DNA from: an uncultured Alphaproteobacteria bacterium
GTDB lineage: Bacteria > Pseudomonadota > Alphaproteobacteria > Methylaequorales > Methylaequoraceae
DNA length: 64,000 nt
Reading direction: 5' to 3'
NCBI GenBank assembly: GCA_902536655.1
Contig: CACAYF010000006.1
Coordinates: 29,793-93,792 of the forward strand
Part shown: piece by piece, positions 1-8,975 of the stretch
Position numbering within the stretch: the stretch's first letter is position 1
Layout of the letters: the number at the start of each line of letters is the position of its first letter
Program-made: the position numbers and the translations under genes
Notes under the pieces: model-generated
Database searches by the model: none
What the model was told of the DNA's origin: nothing
Seen by the model: only the letters and a program-made list of their open reading frames with translations

Positions 1-3000
1 ATTGACCTGGCGTGAATCTTGTCATCGACAAGGTGATTTAGTTTTAACATGTATATTTGTCCAACAGTGATAGGTCTATCGAAATAGTTTCCTGTTCTGC
101 CATCAATTAATTTTTGCTGACCACTTGTATGACTGGATGCCAAGGTAAAATAACTATTAATATCCAGTTCTTTTGCACCGTCAAATACAGGAGTAGCAAA
201 AGGAACACCTGTCTTGAGTTGCATGGCTCTTTGGATCATTTCACTATCTGACAGTTTGGATATTCTTTCGTTAAAAATTTCTTCACCATAGACGTCTTTA
301 AATAAATTTTTAATTTTACCAATGTTAGATTTATCGTTATTCGCACCTAATGCAAGACTATAAAATTTCTTACCTAAATCTACTGAAGCAGCACCCAAAT
401 GGGTTTCTAGTATCTGACCAACATTCATTCTAGAGGGAACCCCAAGAGGATTAAGAACAATATCTACTGGAGTACCATCTTCCATGTAGGGCATGTCCTC
501 AACCGGAATAATTCTTGAGATCACACCTTTATTTCCATGTCTTCCTGCCATTTTATCCCCAGGGGCAAGTTGTCTTTTAACAGCAACAAAAACTTTTACA
601 AGTTTCATTACACCTGGCATTAGTTCGTCACCAGATTGGACTTTGTCGACTTTGGACTGGAAAGTTTTGTTCAATAATTCAAGACTTTGATTAAAAGCAT
701 CATTCAGTGATTCTATTTTCTTCATTGTTGAGTCAGATTTAATTGAAATCTTTTTTAATTCTGAAAGTTTTGATTCATCTAAGATTTCCTTTGTAAGTTT
801 AATAGCTTTTGGTTTTTTTTCTAATCCGCTTTCGTACTCTTGATTAAGCAACAATGATTTTAGGTTATTTTTAAAACTTGACTCAAGAATAAATCTTTCA
901 TCTTCCATGTCTATATGAAGTTGTTCTATTTGGGTTCGTTCATTAGATAAGGATCTCTCATCTTTATCGATTCCTCTTCTTGAAAAAACTCTTACTTCAA
1001 CAACAGTTCCTGTTACTCCGGGAGGCAGTCTAAGGGAAGTATCTTTGACGTCTGCAGCTTTTTCTCCAAAAATTGCTCTGAGAAGCTTCTCTTCAGGCGT
1101 CATTGGAGATTCTCCTTTAGGTGTAACTTTTCCAACCAAAATGTCTCCTGGGCTGACCTTTGCACCAATATGCACAATTCCGGCTTCATCAAGATTGGTC
1201 AAAGATTCTTCTCCAATATTAGGGATATCTCGTGTTATTTCTTCTTGTCCAAGCTTCGTATCTCTTGCAAGAATCTCAAACTCTTGAATATGGATTGAAG
1301 TAAAAACATCATCCACAACCAACTTTTCTGAGATCAAAATGGAATCTTCGTAGTTGTAACCATTCCAGGGCATAAAAGCGACAGTAACATTCTTTCCTAA
1401 AGCGAGTTCTCCAGTTTTTGATGCAGGTCCATCTGCAATAATGTCTCCTGTTTCAACAAAATCTCCTTCCTTCACCAATGGAGTTTGATTAATACACGTA
1501 TCTTGATTTGATCTTTGAAACTTACTTAATCTGTAAATATCAACCCCTGTATCTCTATCACTTTTGTGGGATGCGCTAATAACTATTCTGGAAGAATCCA
1601 CTTGATTCACAAAACCAGATCTTTTTGCAACTACAACAACTCCTGAATCTCTTGCAACAACAGATTCCATACCCGTTCCAACGAAAGGTGATTCACTTTT
1701 TAGAAGTGGTACTGCTTGACGCATCATATTCGAGCCCATTAGAGCTCTGTTAGCATCATCATTTTCAAGAAAAGGTATCAAAGCTGCAGCAACGGAAACT
1801 AGTTGTTTTGGTGAGACATCAATGAAATCAACATCCTTTGGATCCAACATTAAAAAATCTCCACTCTTTCTACAAGAAATAAATGTTCGTTCGAAAGATC
1901 CATTGTTTTTTAATGGCTCGTTGGCTTGTGCTATTGCATATTTTTCCTCTTCCATCGCAGAAAGATAAACGATTTCTGATGTAACTTTGGAATTCATTAC
2001 TTTTCTGTATGGTGTTTCTATAAACCCATATGTATTCACTTTTGAATATGTGGCTAAGGAATTTATCAATCCGATGTTTGGACCTTCAGGAGTTTCAATA
2101 GGACATATCCTTCCATAATGAGAAGGGTGAACATCTCTTACTTCGAATCCTGCTCGTTCTCTTGAAAGTCCTCCAGGACCTAGTGCAGAAAGCCGTCTTT
2201 TATGTGTAATTTCAGACAACGGGTTTGTTTGATCCATGAATTGTGAAAGTTGACTTTGCCCAAAAAATTCTCTTATAGCTGCAGAAGCTGGTTTGGGATT
2301 AACAAGGTCGTTTGGCATAACAGTTTCAATATCGGGCGCATTTGTCATTCTTTCTTTTATTGCTCTTTCCATTCTGATGACTCCCAAGGTATATTGATTT
2401 TCTAGTAATTCCCCTACTGATCTTACTCTTCTATTCCCAAGATGGTCTATATCATCAATGTGTCCATTCCCGTCTTTGAGCCCGGCCAAATAACTTATAA
2501 TTTTAATTATGTCATCGTTCTGCAGAACTCTTAAATTCAAATCTGTATCAAGGTTTAGTCTAGTATTAATTTTAAGTCTTCCAACGGGAGAGAGATCATA
2601 ACGATCTCTGTCAAAAAAAAGATTGCGAAAAAGTTTGTCTGCTGACTCAACAGTTGGAGGTTCACCAGGTCTTAATATTTTGTAGATTTCCGTAATAGCA
2701 TCATTTCTATTTTTATTTTTATCAGCAAAGAAAGTATCTCTTATATACGAGCCTTGTTGGTTGGAATTAATATGTAAGATATCAAACTCATTGATATTTT
2801 TTTCATCCAAATATTTTAATGTATTTTCAGTTATTTGATCACCAGCTTCAAAATAAATGATTCCATTATTTGCATCATAAATATCATTTGCTAAAAACTT
2901 TTCATGGATTGTGGTATTGTCTAAAAATAGATTTTTGACAGCATTTTCTGATAATTTTTTTTGTACAACAATGTTAAATTTTTCCCCAGACTTTGCATAT

Positions 3001-3881
3001 ATTTTTCCTGTTTCTGAATCAATTAAATCAAACTCGAGCTTCGTCCCAATAAAATCGTCTTTATTATACTTAATTTGCCAACCTTTATTTTTTCTTTTCA
3101 AGGTAGATGTTTTATAGAAAAATTTGAACAACTCCTCTTGTGTCATACCATTAATTTTGTTGTAGTCGATTTCTTTTCCTTCTTTAATACAATTTTCTCT
3201 GTATTTTGAGGATTTTGAATTGTCCAAAGCTAAAAGTAGTGATGAGGCAAGAAGCTTTCTTCTTTTATCAATTCTTACATACATTAAGTCTTTCGGGTCA
3301 AATTCAAAATCTATCCATGAACCATTGTAAGGTATTAATCTGGAAGCGAATAGGAACTTTCCAGATGAATGACTTTTTCCTTTGTCATGGTCGAAGAAAA
3401 CTCCAGGAGATCTGTGCATCTGAGAAACAACTACCCTTGTTGTTCCATTGAAAACAAAAGTACCTTTAGATGTCATTAAAGGCATGTCACCAAGATATAC
3501 GTCTTGCTCTTTGATGTCCTTAACAGAGGAAATACCCGTTTCTTCGTCTATTTCCCTAATAATCAAGTTTAAAGTGACTTTAAGAAGAGATCCATAGGTT
3601 CCACCTCTCTGAATGCATTCCTCAACATCATATTTAGGATCTTCAAGTTCATATTTTACGAAACGCAATTCAGCTACACCTGAAAAGTCTGTAATTGGAA
3701 AAACTTTATTGAATACAGCTTGAAGACCTATATCCTCTCTTTCATCAGGTTTTATGTCTTTTTGTAAGAAAAGATCGTAAGAGTTTTTTTGAATTTCCAA
3801 AAGATTTGGCATATTGACCAAATCTGGAATTTTTCCGAAGCTTTTTCTGATGTTATGCTTGTCAGTGAATGATTTTTTCAT
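1..3881 (-). CDS. rpoB: RNA polymerase beta subunit (3' end outside window)
   Basis: Beta subunit of core RNA polymerase. The minus-strand frame stays open from the ATG at 3881 to base 1, about 1,293 codons. The last residues seen ([20 protein letters not shown], then KIHARS) match the family about 70 residues before its usual C-terminus, so only the tail is missing. The rifampicin-binding region reads [16 protein letters not shown], then [12 protein letters not shown], at roughly residues 540-585; its Asp, His and Ser are the sensitive-type residues. The catalytic-domain motif [15 protein letters not shown] lies near 1340-1380. The start follows the rplL stop by only 6 nt, so its ribosome-binding site lies inside rplL and separate promotion is unlikely. 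rpoC is expected beyond the edge. Confidence 0.98.
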   Translation of the reverse strand, partial: MKKSFTDKHNIRKSFGKIPDLVNMPNLLEIQKNSYDLFLQKDIKPDEREDIGLQAVFNKVFPITDFSGVAELRFVKYELEDPKYDVEECIQRGGTYGSLLKVTLNLIIREIDEETGISSVKDIKEQDVYLGDMPLMTSKGTFVFNGTTRVVVSQMHRSPGVFFDHDKGKSHSSGKFLFASRLIPYNGSWIDFEFDPKDLMYVRIDKRRKLLASSLLLALDNSKSSKYRENCIKEGKEIDYNKINGMTQEELFKFFYKTSTLKRKNKGWQIKYNKDDFIGTKLEFDLIDSETGKIYAKSGEKFNIVVQKKLSENAVKNLFLDNTTIHEKFLANDIYDANNGIIYFEAGDQITENTLKYLDEKNINEFDILHINSNQQGSYIRDTFFADKNKNRNDAITEIYKILRPGEPPTVESADKLFRNLFFDRDRYDLSPVGRLKINTRLNLDTDLNLRVLQNDDIIKIISYLAGLKDGNGHIDDIDHLGNRRVRSVGELLENQYTLGVIRMERAIKERMTNAPDIETVMPNDLVNPKPASAAIREFFGQSQLSQFMDQTNPLSEITHKRRLSALGPGGLSRERAGFEVRDVHPSHYGRICPIETPEGPNIGLINSLATYSKVNTYGFIETPYRKVMNSKVTSEIVYLSAMEEEKYAIAQANEPLKNNGSFERTFISCRKSGDFLMLDPKDVDFIDVSPKQLVSVAAALIPFLENDDANRALMGSNMMRQAVPLLKSESPFVGTGMESVVARDSGVVVVAKRSGFVNQVDSSRIVISASHKSDRDTGVDIYRLSKFQRSNQDTCINQTPLVKEGDFVETGDIIADGPASKTGELALGKNVTVAFMPWNGYNYEDSILISEKLVVDDVFTSIHIQEFEILARDTKLGQEEITRDIPNIGEESLTNLDEAGIVHIGAKVSPGDILVGKVTPKGESPMTPEEKLLRAIFGEKAADVKDTSLRLPPGVTGTVVEVRVFSRRGIDKDERSLSNERTQIEQLHIDMEDERFILESSFKNNLKSLLLNQEYESGLEKKPKAIKLTKEILDESKLSELKKISIKSDSTMKKIESLNDAFNQSLELLNKTFQSKVDKVQSGDELMPGVMKLVKVFVAVKRQLAPGDKMAGRHGNKGVISRIIPVEDMPYMEDGTPVDIVLNPLGVPSRMNVGQILETHLGAASVDLGKKFYSLALGANNDKSNIGKIKNLFKDVYGEEIFNERISKLSDSEMIQRAMQLKTGVPFATPVFDGAKELDINSYFTLASSHTSGQQKLIDGRTGNYFDRPITVGQIYMLKLNHLVDDKIHARS

Positions 3882-3887
3882 ATGATG

Positions 3888-4268
3888 CTACTTAAGTTCT
3901 ACAGTTGCGCCAGCCTCTTCAAGCTGTTTTTTGAACTTTTCAGCATCTTCCTTATTAACACCATCTTTGAGCTTACTTGGAGCTCCTTCAACTAAATCTT
4001 TAGCTTCTTTTAAACCAAGACCAGTAATTGTCCTTACTTCTTTAATAACATTTATTTTTTTATCACCAGAAGCGGCCAGATGAATTTCAAACTCAGTTTT
4101 TTCCTCACTAGCAGCTGAATCTGCAGGTGCCCCTCCAGCTGCAGCTGCAACTGCGACCGGCGCGGCAGCGGATACGCCCCATTTTTCTTCTAGAATTTTA
4201 GTTAATTCTGAAGCCTCTAGAACAGTTAGCGTAGATAAATCTTCAGCAATTTTTTGTACATCAGCCAT
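3888..4268 (-). CDS. rplL: 50S ribosomal protein L7/L12
   Basis: Stalk protein that recruits translational GTPases to the ribosome. The 126 residues are of normal length. They comprise an N-terminal dimerisation helix pair (about 1-32), an Ala/Gly-rich hinge (about 33-55), and a C-terminal factor-binding domain with [21 protein letters not shown] good AAGGAG ribosome-binding site lies 7 nt before the ATG. It sits between rplJ and rpoB in the canonical operon, and several stalk copies per ribosome are expected, so strong translation is plausible. Confidence 0.98.
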   Translation of the reverse strand: MADVQKIAEDLSTLTVLEASELTKILEEKWGVSAAAPVAVAAAAGGAPADSAASEEKTEFEIHLAASGDKKINVIKEVRTITGLGLKEAKDLVEGAPSKLKDGVNKEDAEKFKKQLEEAGATVELK

Positions 4269-4285
4269 AGTCTTACTCCTTAAAT

Positions 4286-4801
4286 TTAATTATTGGTTTT
4301 ATATTTTTCATTGATAACTCTAACGATATTAGATTGGTTCTTTTGAAGTATAGAGACAATGTTTGTCTGCGTTGCAACAAGCAAACCAACTATTTTCGCT
4401 CTTATTTCCTCCAGAGAAGGGAGTGATGCAAGATTTTTAATTTCGTCAATACTTAATTCTTTGTCACCCATTACTCCACCTAAAATTTTAAAGTTTTCGT
4501 TTTCTTTAGCAAACTTTACTAGAACTTTAGATGTAGAAATTGGATCTTTTGAATATGCAACAGAGGTAGGACCTACGAATAATTTTTCAGCAATTTTAAA
4601 GTTAGTGTTTTGTATAGCTCTTTTTACAAGTGTATTTTTAGCTACTCTAAAATAAGAGTCTGAATTACTTTTAACTTCTTTGCGCAAACTTGAAATCTCT
4701 GAAACCTTTAGCCCTTTATAGTCTGCTATCAGTAAAAACTCAGAATCTTTCAATGCTTTGTTAAATTCAGCTACGAACTCTTGCTTCTCAGATCTTTGCA
4801 T
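4286..4801 (-). CDS. rplJ: 50S ribosomal protein L10
   Basis: Base of the ribosomal stalk: it binds 23S rRNA through its N-terminal domain and L7/L12 dimers through its C-terminal helix. The 171 residues contain the family core [20 protein letters not shown] (about residues 23-42) and [14 protein letters not shown]. The C-terminal [19 protein letters not shown] is the L12-binding helix region. A GGAGG site lies about 11 nt before the ATG. A structured leader upstream probably mediates feedback by the L10-L12 complex. Confidence 0.97.
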   Translation of the reverse strand: MQRSEKQEFVAEFNKALKDSEFLLIADYKGLKVSEISSLRKEVKSNSDSYFRVAKNTLVKRAIQNTNFKIAEKLFVGPTSVAYSKDPISTSKVLVKFAKENENFKILGGVMGDKELSIDEIKNLASLPSLEEIRAKIVGLLVATQTNIVSILQKNQSNIVRVINEKYKTNN

Positions 4802-4823
4802 TTATTATTTAACCTCCAAAAAA

Positions 4824-4898
4824 ACTGTCCGAGTAAGAATTTTTTTGCAAATCTATCCAGGGGATTAACGCTAAGAGCAACCTGAAGTCTCTGACAGT
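4824..4898 (-). promoter_or_regulatory. L10-type ribosomal protein leader (autoregulatory RNA)
   Basis: This 75-nt segment lies in the 111-nt gap between rplA and rplJ. On the minus strand it opens with ACTGTC and closes with GACAGT, which form a perfect 6-bp outer stem. Inside is CAGAGACTTCAGG, whose TCAGG can pair with the later CCTGG (one G-U). The closing stem ends about 6 nt before the rplJ ribosome-binding site. In many bacteria the L10-(L12) complex binds a kink-turn in this leader and represses rplJL translation. The position and pairing fit that family; the kink-turn itself is inferred. Confidence 0.65.
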
Positions 4899-4912
4899 AT
4901 AATTTTTTTATA

Positions 4913-5602
4913 TTACATAACACTTGTTGGATCAACTTGCAACCCCGGACCCATTGTTGAATTAATAAAAAATCTTTTGATGAAAATTCCTTTAGAAGTC
5001 TCTGGTTTTTTCTTCTTAATTTCGCCTACAAGAAATTCTATATTTTTCTTAAGTTCATCTTTTGAGAAACTAATCTTTCCAATAGAAACGTGAATTATAC
5101 CAGCTTTATCTGTTTTGTATTCGACTTGACCTAGTTTTATATTTTTAATTGCTGTTGCTACATCATTTGCTACAGTCCCAAGTTTTGGATTTGGCATCAA
5201 GCCTTTTGGACCCAGAATTTGTCCCAAAGCGCTTACCTTAACCATCATCTTTGGAGTTGAAATGCATTTATCAAAATTCAGCTCTCCTTTTTTAATGCTG
5301 TCGATCAACTCGTCACCCCCTACAACCTCAGCTCCTGCAGCTTTTGCTTTATCTATATCATCTCCATCAGCAAATACCGCAATCTTAACATTTTTTTTTG
5401 GCATTTTTGGAAGGCTCGTAACACCTCTTATCTGTTGATCAGATTTCTTTGCATCAATGCCTAAAATAATTGATACGTCCAGTGATTCGTCAAAATTCCC
5501 CGATGCAAACTTTTTAGAGATATCGAGAGCTTCTTCTAGTTTGTGCAAAGTTTTTTCTTTAATTTCTTGTTTAATTAGTTTTAATTTTTTTGTATTTTTC
5601 AT
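4913..5602 (-). CDS. rplA: 50S ribosomal protein L1
   Basis: L1-stalk protein of the large subunit, which helps release E-site tRNA and represses its own operon in many bacteria. The 229 residues are of normal length. They include the hallmark [18 protein letters not shown] at about 126-143 and a C-terminal [10 protein letters not shown]. The ATG overlaps the rplK stop as ATGA, so translation is probably coupled to L11. Confidence 0.97.
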   Translation of the reverse strand: MKNTKKLKLIKQEIKEKTLHKLEEALDISKKFASGNFDESLDVSIILGIDAKKSDQQIRGVTSLPKMPKKNVKIAVFADGDDIDKAKAAGAEVVGGDELIDSIKKGELNFDKCISTPKMMVKVSALGQILGPKGLMPNPKLGTVANDVATAIKNIKLGQVEYKTDKAGIIHVSIGKISFSKDELKKNIEFLVGEIKKKKPETSKGIFIKRFFINSTMGPGLQVDPTSVM

Positions 5603-6027
5603 TTTTCTACCTTTATTCCCATAGACCTTGCTGTCCCGGCTACCATTTTTTTTGCAGATTCTATGTTATCTGTGTTTAGGTCATTAATTTTATCTTGTGC
5701 AATTTGGTTTATATCGTTTTCTGATATAGATGCAATAACTTCTTTACCAGGAGTTTTTGAAGCCTTTTTTAATTTTAAAGCTTTCTTAATAAAAAACGAA
5801 ACAGGAGGTGACTTCGTTTCAAATGTAAAACTTTTATCTACGAAAACAGTAATTATTACTGGGATTGGCATTCCTTGCTCCAGCTTTTGGGTAGAAGCAT
5901 TAAAGGCTTTGCAAAACTCCATTATATTTACTCCTTTTTGTCCTAGTGCAGGACCAACAGGGGGAGACGGGTTAGCTTGACCAGCTGGTATTTGAAGTTT
6001 TATGTATCCATCTATTTTTTTTGCCAT
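5599..6027 (-). CDS. rplK: 50S ribosomal protein L11
   Basis: Binds the GTPase-associated region of 23S rRNA and is needed for stringent-factor activation in ribosome-dependent systems. The 142 residues have the N-terminal proline-rich [20 protein letters not shown] typical of the thiostrepton-binding domain and a C-terminal rRNA-binding domain ending [15 protein letters not shown]. An AGGAG site precedes the ATG. It follows nusG by 17 nt and overlaps rplA by 4 nt. Confidence 0.97.
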   Translation of the reverse strand: MAKKIDGYIKLQIPAGQANPSPPVGPALGQKGVNIMEFCKAFNASTQKLEQGMPIPVIITVFVDKSFTFETKSPPVSFFIKKALKLKKASKTPGKEVIASISENDINQIAQDKINDLNTDNIESAKKMVAGTARSMGIKVEK

Positions 6028-6044
6028 AATTTTTCTCCTTTGAA

Positions 6045-6575
6045 CTAAATCTTTTCAACTTGTGAATAATCTAAATTAACTGGAGTGGATCTTCCAAAGA
6101 TTGAAACACTTACTTTCAATCTAGCTTTCTCTTCATCTACCTCTTCAACCATTCCATTAAAAGAAGAAAAAGGTCCGTCTGAAACCCTTACTTGCTCACC
6201 AATTTCAAAACTCACAGATGGCTTTGGCTTTTCCAATCCATCTTTCATTTGATTCAGAATTGAGTCAATTTCATTCTGTGATACTGGAATAGGCTCACCT
6301 TTTTTACCCCCTAAAAATCCATATACTTTAGGAAGTCCTTTTACAATGTGCCAAATTTCGTCATCCATAACCATCTGAATTAAAATATATCCTGGAAAAA
6401 ACTTCCTCTCAGAACTGACTTTTTTTCCTTTTTTCATTTCTATAACTTCTTCTGAAGGTATAAGGATTTTAGAAATGTTTTCTCTGAGACCTTTTTTTTC
6501 AGTTTGGGCTAAAAGCTCTTTTTCAATTTTTTTTTCGTTACCAGAGTAAACCTGAAGTATATACCAATTTAACAT
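6045..6575 (-). CDS. nusG: Transcription termination/antitermination protein NusG
   Basis: Elongation factor that binds the RNA polymerase clamp through its NGN domain and links transcription to ribosomes or Rho through its KOW domain. The 176 residues show the NGN start [19 protein letters not shown], the FPGYILIQM strand, and a KOW segment [20 protein letters not shown] at about 126-145. It follows secE by 5 nt, the usual arrangement, and leads into rplK. Confidence 0.97.
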   Translation of the reverse strand: MLNWYILQVYSGNEKKIEKELLAQTEKKGLRENISKILIPSEEVIEMKKGKKVSSERKFFPGYILIQMVMDDEIWHIVKGLPKVYGFLGGKKGEPIPVSQNEIDSILNQMKDGLEKPKPSVSFEIGEQVRVSDGPFSSFNGMVEEVDEEKARLKVSVSIFGRSTPVNLDYSQVEKI

Positions 6576-6580
6576 AAAAC

Positions 6581-6766
6581 TTAGAATAAAATAAATTCAA
6601 CTCCAAACGATATAATTTTATCAACCAACAAAAAAAAGATTGAAGAAATCAAAACAAAAATAAAAACCATTATTGTTGTTGTTATAACCTCAGGCTTTGT
6701 TGGCCAAGTAATTTTCAAAGCCTCTTGCTTAACCTCTTTATAAAATGTAAGAATTTTTTGCATCAT
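6581..6766 (-). CDS. secE: Preprotein translocase subunit SecE
   Basis: Small essential subunit of the SecYEG channel in the inner membrane. With the start chosen here the protein is 61 residues: a cytoplasmic amphipathic helix with EVKQEALKITWPTKPEV, in which the WP(T/S) is diagnostic, then one membrane span (about 29-49). A longer in-frame start at 6907 would run 71 nt into the divergent sirtuin gene and add 47 unrelated residues, so it is rejected. Two ATGs in tandem (6766 and 6763) are possible starts; no clear Shine-Dalgarno precedes them. Confidence 0.93.
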   Translation of the reverse strand: MMQKILTFYKEVKQEALKITWPTKPEVITTTIMVFIFVLISSIFFLLVDKIISFGVEFILF

Positions 6767-6836
6767 ATTTTTTAGATTATTTTTTTTGGTATTGTTAACA
6801 TAAACTAATATAAAATCAAACAGCAAATTTATTTCA

Positions 6837-7559
6837 ATGAGCATATTTAACAAAAATATTTTTATTTTAACAGGTGCAGGAATTTCGAAGGAAAGTGGAA
6901 TAAACACTTTCAGGGAGAAAGATGGTTTGTGGGATAATTATAAGATTGAAGATGTTTGTACACCAGATGCTTTTAAAAGAAATCCGGATTTAGTAAATAA
7001 TTTTTATAACGAGAGGAAATCTCAATTAAAAAGTCCAAAAATTAAACCTAATGAAGCCCATCTCTCCCTTGCAGAATTAGAAAAAAATTGCTCTGGAGAG
7101 TTTTTAATTGTAACTCAAAATATCGATAATCTTCATGAAAGAGCTGGTTCAAAAAAAATTCTTCATATGCATGGCTCACTCGAACATGCATATTGCATGT
7201 ATTGTAATCAAAAAGTAGTTTTAAACTTCAAGTTATCAACTAGTTATAAATGTAGGAACTGTTTAAATAAAGGAATGGTGAGGGTTGATGTTGTATGGTT
7301 TGGTGAACAACCAAAATATTTAGAAGAAATTTATAATTTTTTAGAGAAAACAGAAGTTTTCATCTCTATTGGAACTTCAAACAATGTTTACCCTGCTGCT
7401 AGTTTTATTGATTATTTAAATCAACTTAATAAGAAGATTTTTATGTACGAGTTCAATCTTGAGGAAACAATCAAAACATCACAGTTCGATCAAACATACT
7501 TTGGACCTGCAACTCAAACTATACCAAAGTTTGTGGAAGATTTAATAAATGATTTGTGA
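6837..7559 (+). CDS. cobB: NAD-dependent protein deacylase, sirtuin (CobB type)
   Basis: Removes acyl groups from lysines using NAD+. The 240 residues contain the nucleotide motif GAGISKESGI (13-22), QNIDNLH (95-100), the catalytic His in HMHGSL (H112), zinc cysteines C120, C123, C139 and C142, and GTSNNVYPAA (179-188). The pair Y57 and R60 (FYNERKSQL) matches the Tyr-x-x-Arg that gives SIRT5/CobB enzymes a preference for succinyl- or malonyl-lysine, so desuccinylase activity is likely. It stands divergent from secE and ends 1 nt before the 3' end of tRNA-Trp, inside what is normally a tRNA/tuf/secE block. Confidence 0.93.
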   Translation: MSIFNKNIFILTGAGISKESGINTFREKDGLWDNYKIEDVCTPDAFKRNPDLVNNFYNERKSQLKSPKIKPNEAHLSLAELEKNCSGEFLIVTQNIDNLHERAGSKKILHMHGSLEHAYCMYCNQKVVLNFKLSTSYKCRNCLNKGMVRVDVVWFGEQPKYLEEIYNFLEKTEVFISIGTSNNVYPAASFIDYLNQLNKKIFMYEFNLEETIKTSQFDQTYFGPATQTIPKFVEDLINDL

Positions 7560-7560
7560 A

Positions 7561-7636
7561 TGGCAGGGGCGGAGAGACTCGAACTCACGACCTACGGTTT
7601 TGGAGACCGTCGCTCTACCAACTGAGCTACACCCCT
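7561..7636 (-). tRNA. tRNA-Trp (CCA)
   Basis: A 76-nt cloverleaf. Acceptor AGGGGTG pairs with CGCCCCT (one G-U, one open end), followed by G and an encoded CCA. The D arm is GCTC-AGTTGGTA-GAGC, the anticodon stem ACGGT/ACCGT carries loop CTCCAAA with anticodon CCA, and the T arm holds GTTCGAGTC. It lies upstream of secE as in other Proteobacteria, but the sirtuin gene now lies between them on the other strand. Confidence 0.96.
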
Positions 7637-7640
7637 TCAA

Positions 7641-7714
7641 TGGAGCGGGTGAAGGGAATCGAACCCTCGTAACCAGCTTGGAAGGCTGGGGCTTTACCAC
7701 TAAGCTACACCCGC
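7641..7714 (-). tRNA. tRNA-Gly (TCC)
   Basis: A 74-nt cloverleaf with acceptor GCGGGTG/CACCCGC, D arm GCTTAGTGGTAAAGC, anticodon stem CCAGC/GCTGG with loop CTTCCAA (anticodon TCC), T arm GGGTTCGATTCCC, and encoded CCA. Only 4 nt separate it from tRNA-Trp, so the two are probably co-transcribed. The tuf gene that usually sits between them in Proteobacteria is absent. Confidence 0.96.
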
Positions 7715-7774
7715 AAAAAAAAATAAAAAAATCCTCAACATAATGTGATAAACTTTTAATAAATACAACTATTA

Positions 7775-8095
7775 ATGACATTTACGATATTACACAATAA
7801 AAATTGCTCTAAATCTAGAGCTTGTATTCAAATTTTAGAAAGCGAAAATAAAGATTTTAAAATTAGGGAATATCTAAAAGATCCTTTATCTATTGATGAG
7901 ATTAAACATTTGGTCCAAAATTTTTTGGGAAATAAATTTGATATTTTAAGAAATAAGACTGAAAAAGATTTTGATAATAAGAATTTAATAAAATTTATAT
8001 TTGAAAATCAAAAAGATCTTCAAAGACCAATCTTTTTTGATGGTAAATATTATATTGTATGTAGACCACCAGATAAGGAACTGGAATACGTTTAG
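7775..8095 (+). CDS. arsC: ArsC-family arsenate reductase-like protein
   Basis: Thioredoxin-fold protein of the ArsC/Spx/YffB family. The 106 residues begin FTILHNKNCSKSR with catalytic-type Cys11 and Arg15. Three arginines, R59 (ILRNK), R84 (QRPI) and R97 (CRPP), align in order with the oxyanion-binding arginines of glutaredoxin-linked arsenate reductases. It is shorter than most ArsC (115-140 residues). It lies between two tRNA genes of the opposite strand with no other arsenic genes in view, so a YffB-like housekeeping role is an alternative. Confidence 0.75.
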   Translation: MTFTILHNKNCSKSRACIQILESENKDFKIREYLKDPLSIDEIKHLVQNFLGNKFDILRNKTEKDFDNKNLIKFIFENQKDLQRPIFFDGKYYIVCRPPDKELEYV

Positions 8096-8100
8096 AAAAG

Positions 8101-8186
8101 TGGTGGAGGGAGTAGGATTTGAACCTACGTAGGCTTACGCCGTCAGATTTACAGTCTGATGTATTTGACCACTCTACCATCCCTCC
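8101..8186 (-). tRNA. tRNA-Tyr (GTA)
   Basis: An 86-nt class II tRNA: acceptor GGAGGGA/TCCCTCC, anticodon stem with loop CTGTAAA (anticodon GTA), a long variable arm CGGCGTAAGCCTACG, T arm GGTTCAAATCC, then A and encoded CCA. It ends 5 nt from the stop of the convergent ArsC-like gene. Confidence 0.96.
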
Positions 8187-8196
8187 ATAAGATGAA

Positions 8197-8226
8197 TGTA
8201 TACTTTTAAAGCCTATGAATTGTAAA
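8197..8226 (-). promoter_or_regulatory. Probable sigma70 promoter for tRNA-Tyr
   Basis: On the minus strand TTTACA (8226-8221) and TATACA (8202-8197) are separated by 18 bp, placing the predicted start about 5-10 nt before the tRNA. This is the best promoter-like match in the 69-bp gap to rlmB. It is read from sequence only. Confidence 0.45.
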
Positions 8227-8255
8227 GGAAAAAAAATTTAATTTATTATAAATAA

Positions 8256-8975
8256 ATGGATAATCAAATAGACACAATAATGGGACAACATGCAGCACTA
8301 GCTGCAATTGAAAACTCAAAAAGAATTATAATTTCCTTAAAATGTACAAAAGAGTTTTTTGAAAAAAATAAATTTGTAATTGAAAATAGAGGAATAAGTA
8401 AACTTTATATCGTTTCCAGAAAAGAAATAGATTCTGAAATTAAAAATAATGTTCACCAAGGTATTTTATTAAAATGTAAAAGTTTAAAACAAATTAGTTT
8501 GGAGGAAATTAATCAAAATGAAAAAAACATTTTAATATTAGATTCTTTAAATGATTCACAAAATGTTGGATCAATTTTAAGAACATCTTATTTATTTGGA
8601 GTAAAAACAATAATTTCAAATAAAGATAATTCTTTCAAAATAAATCCATTTTTAATTAAATCAGCAAGCGGAGCATTTGAAAAAATAAATTTTATTGAAG
8701 TTATTAACTTAAATAGAACAGTTGATAAATTGAAAAAAATGGGTTATTGGATTGTGGGATTTGATGTGAATGCTAAAAATAATATTAACGAGGTACCGAA
8801 AGATCTAAAAAAAGTTTTAATATTTGGATCTGAAAGTAAAGGAATCAGGCCGCTAGTTTTAAAAAACTGTGATTTCAAAACTAAAATAAAATTAAACGTA
8901 GAAGACGAAAAAATTGAAAGTTTAAATGTTTCCAATTGCGTTTCTATTGCATTATTCGAGTGTCTAAAAAAATGA
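8256..8975 (+). CDS. rlmB: 23S rRNA (guanosine-2'-O)-methyltransferase RlmB
   Basis: SpoU/TrmH-family methyltransferase; RlmB methylates the 2'-OH of G2251 in the peptidyl-transferase region. The 239 residues have an N-terminal substrate-binding domain starting IMGQHAALAAIEN, then the three SPOUT motifs: LNDSQNVGSILRTS, VLIFGSESKGIR and IESLNVSNCVSIALFE, which form the knotted AdoMet site. It lies beside tRNA-Tyr as in many alphaproteobacteria. Its stop overlaps the next start as ATGA. No Shine-Dalgarno is seen at a normal distance, and a TATTAT box 7 nt upstream hints at a leaderless message. Confidence 0.88.
   Translation: MDNQIDTIMGQHAALAAIENSKRIIISLKCTKEFFEKNKFVIENRGISKLYIVSRKEIDSEIKNNVHQGILLKCKSLKQISLEEINQNEKNILILDSLNDSQNVGSILRTSYLFGVKTIISNKDNSFKINPFLIKSASGAFEKINFIEVINLNRTVDKLKKMGYWIVGFDVNAKNNINEVPKDLKKVLIFGSESKGIRPLVLKNCDFKTKIKLNVEDEKIESLNVSNCVSIALFECLKK

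Noticed and set aside
1045..1287. Open frames on the plus strand inside rpoB (also near 493, 2911 and 3206)
   Set aside because: They are antisense to a continuous, highly conserved rpoB frame and have no start signals or family features.
6767..6907. Longer SecE with a 47-residue N-terminal extension
   Set aside because: SecE of this class has about 60-65 residues; the extension overlaps the divergent sirtuin start and has no SecE character.
7542..7781. 79-codon open frame covering tRNA-Trp and tRNA-Gly
   Set aside because: It is the coding-like shadow of two well-formed tRNA genes (CSSVGRA and VRFPSPAP are typical of such false proteins).
7995..8180. 61-codon open frame across tRNA-Tyr and the end of the ArsC-like gene
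   Set aside because: It is tRNA-derived sequence (MVEWSNTSDCKSDGVSLRRF is a known false-ORF pattern).
8936..8971. Upstream ATG for the PNPOx-like protein
   Set aside because: It would overlap rlmB by 40 nt and add residues not seen in the family; the ATGA junction at 8972 is a better start.
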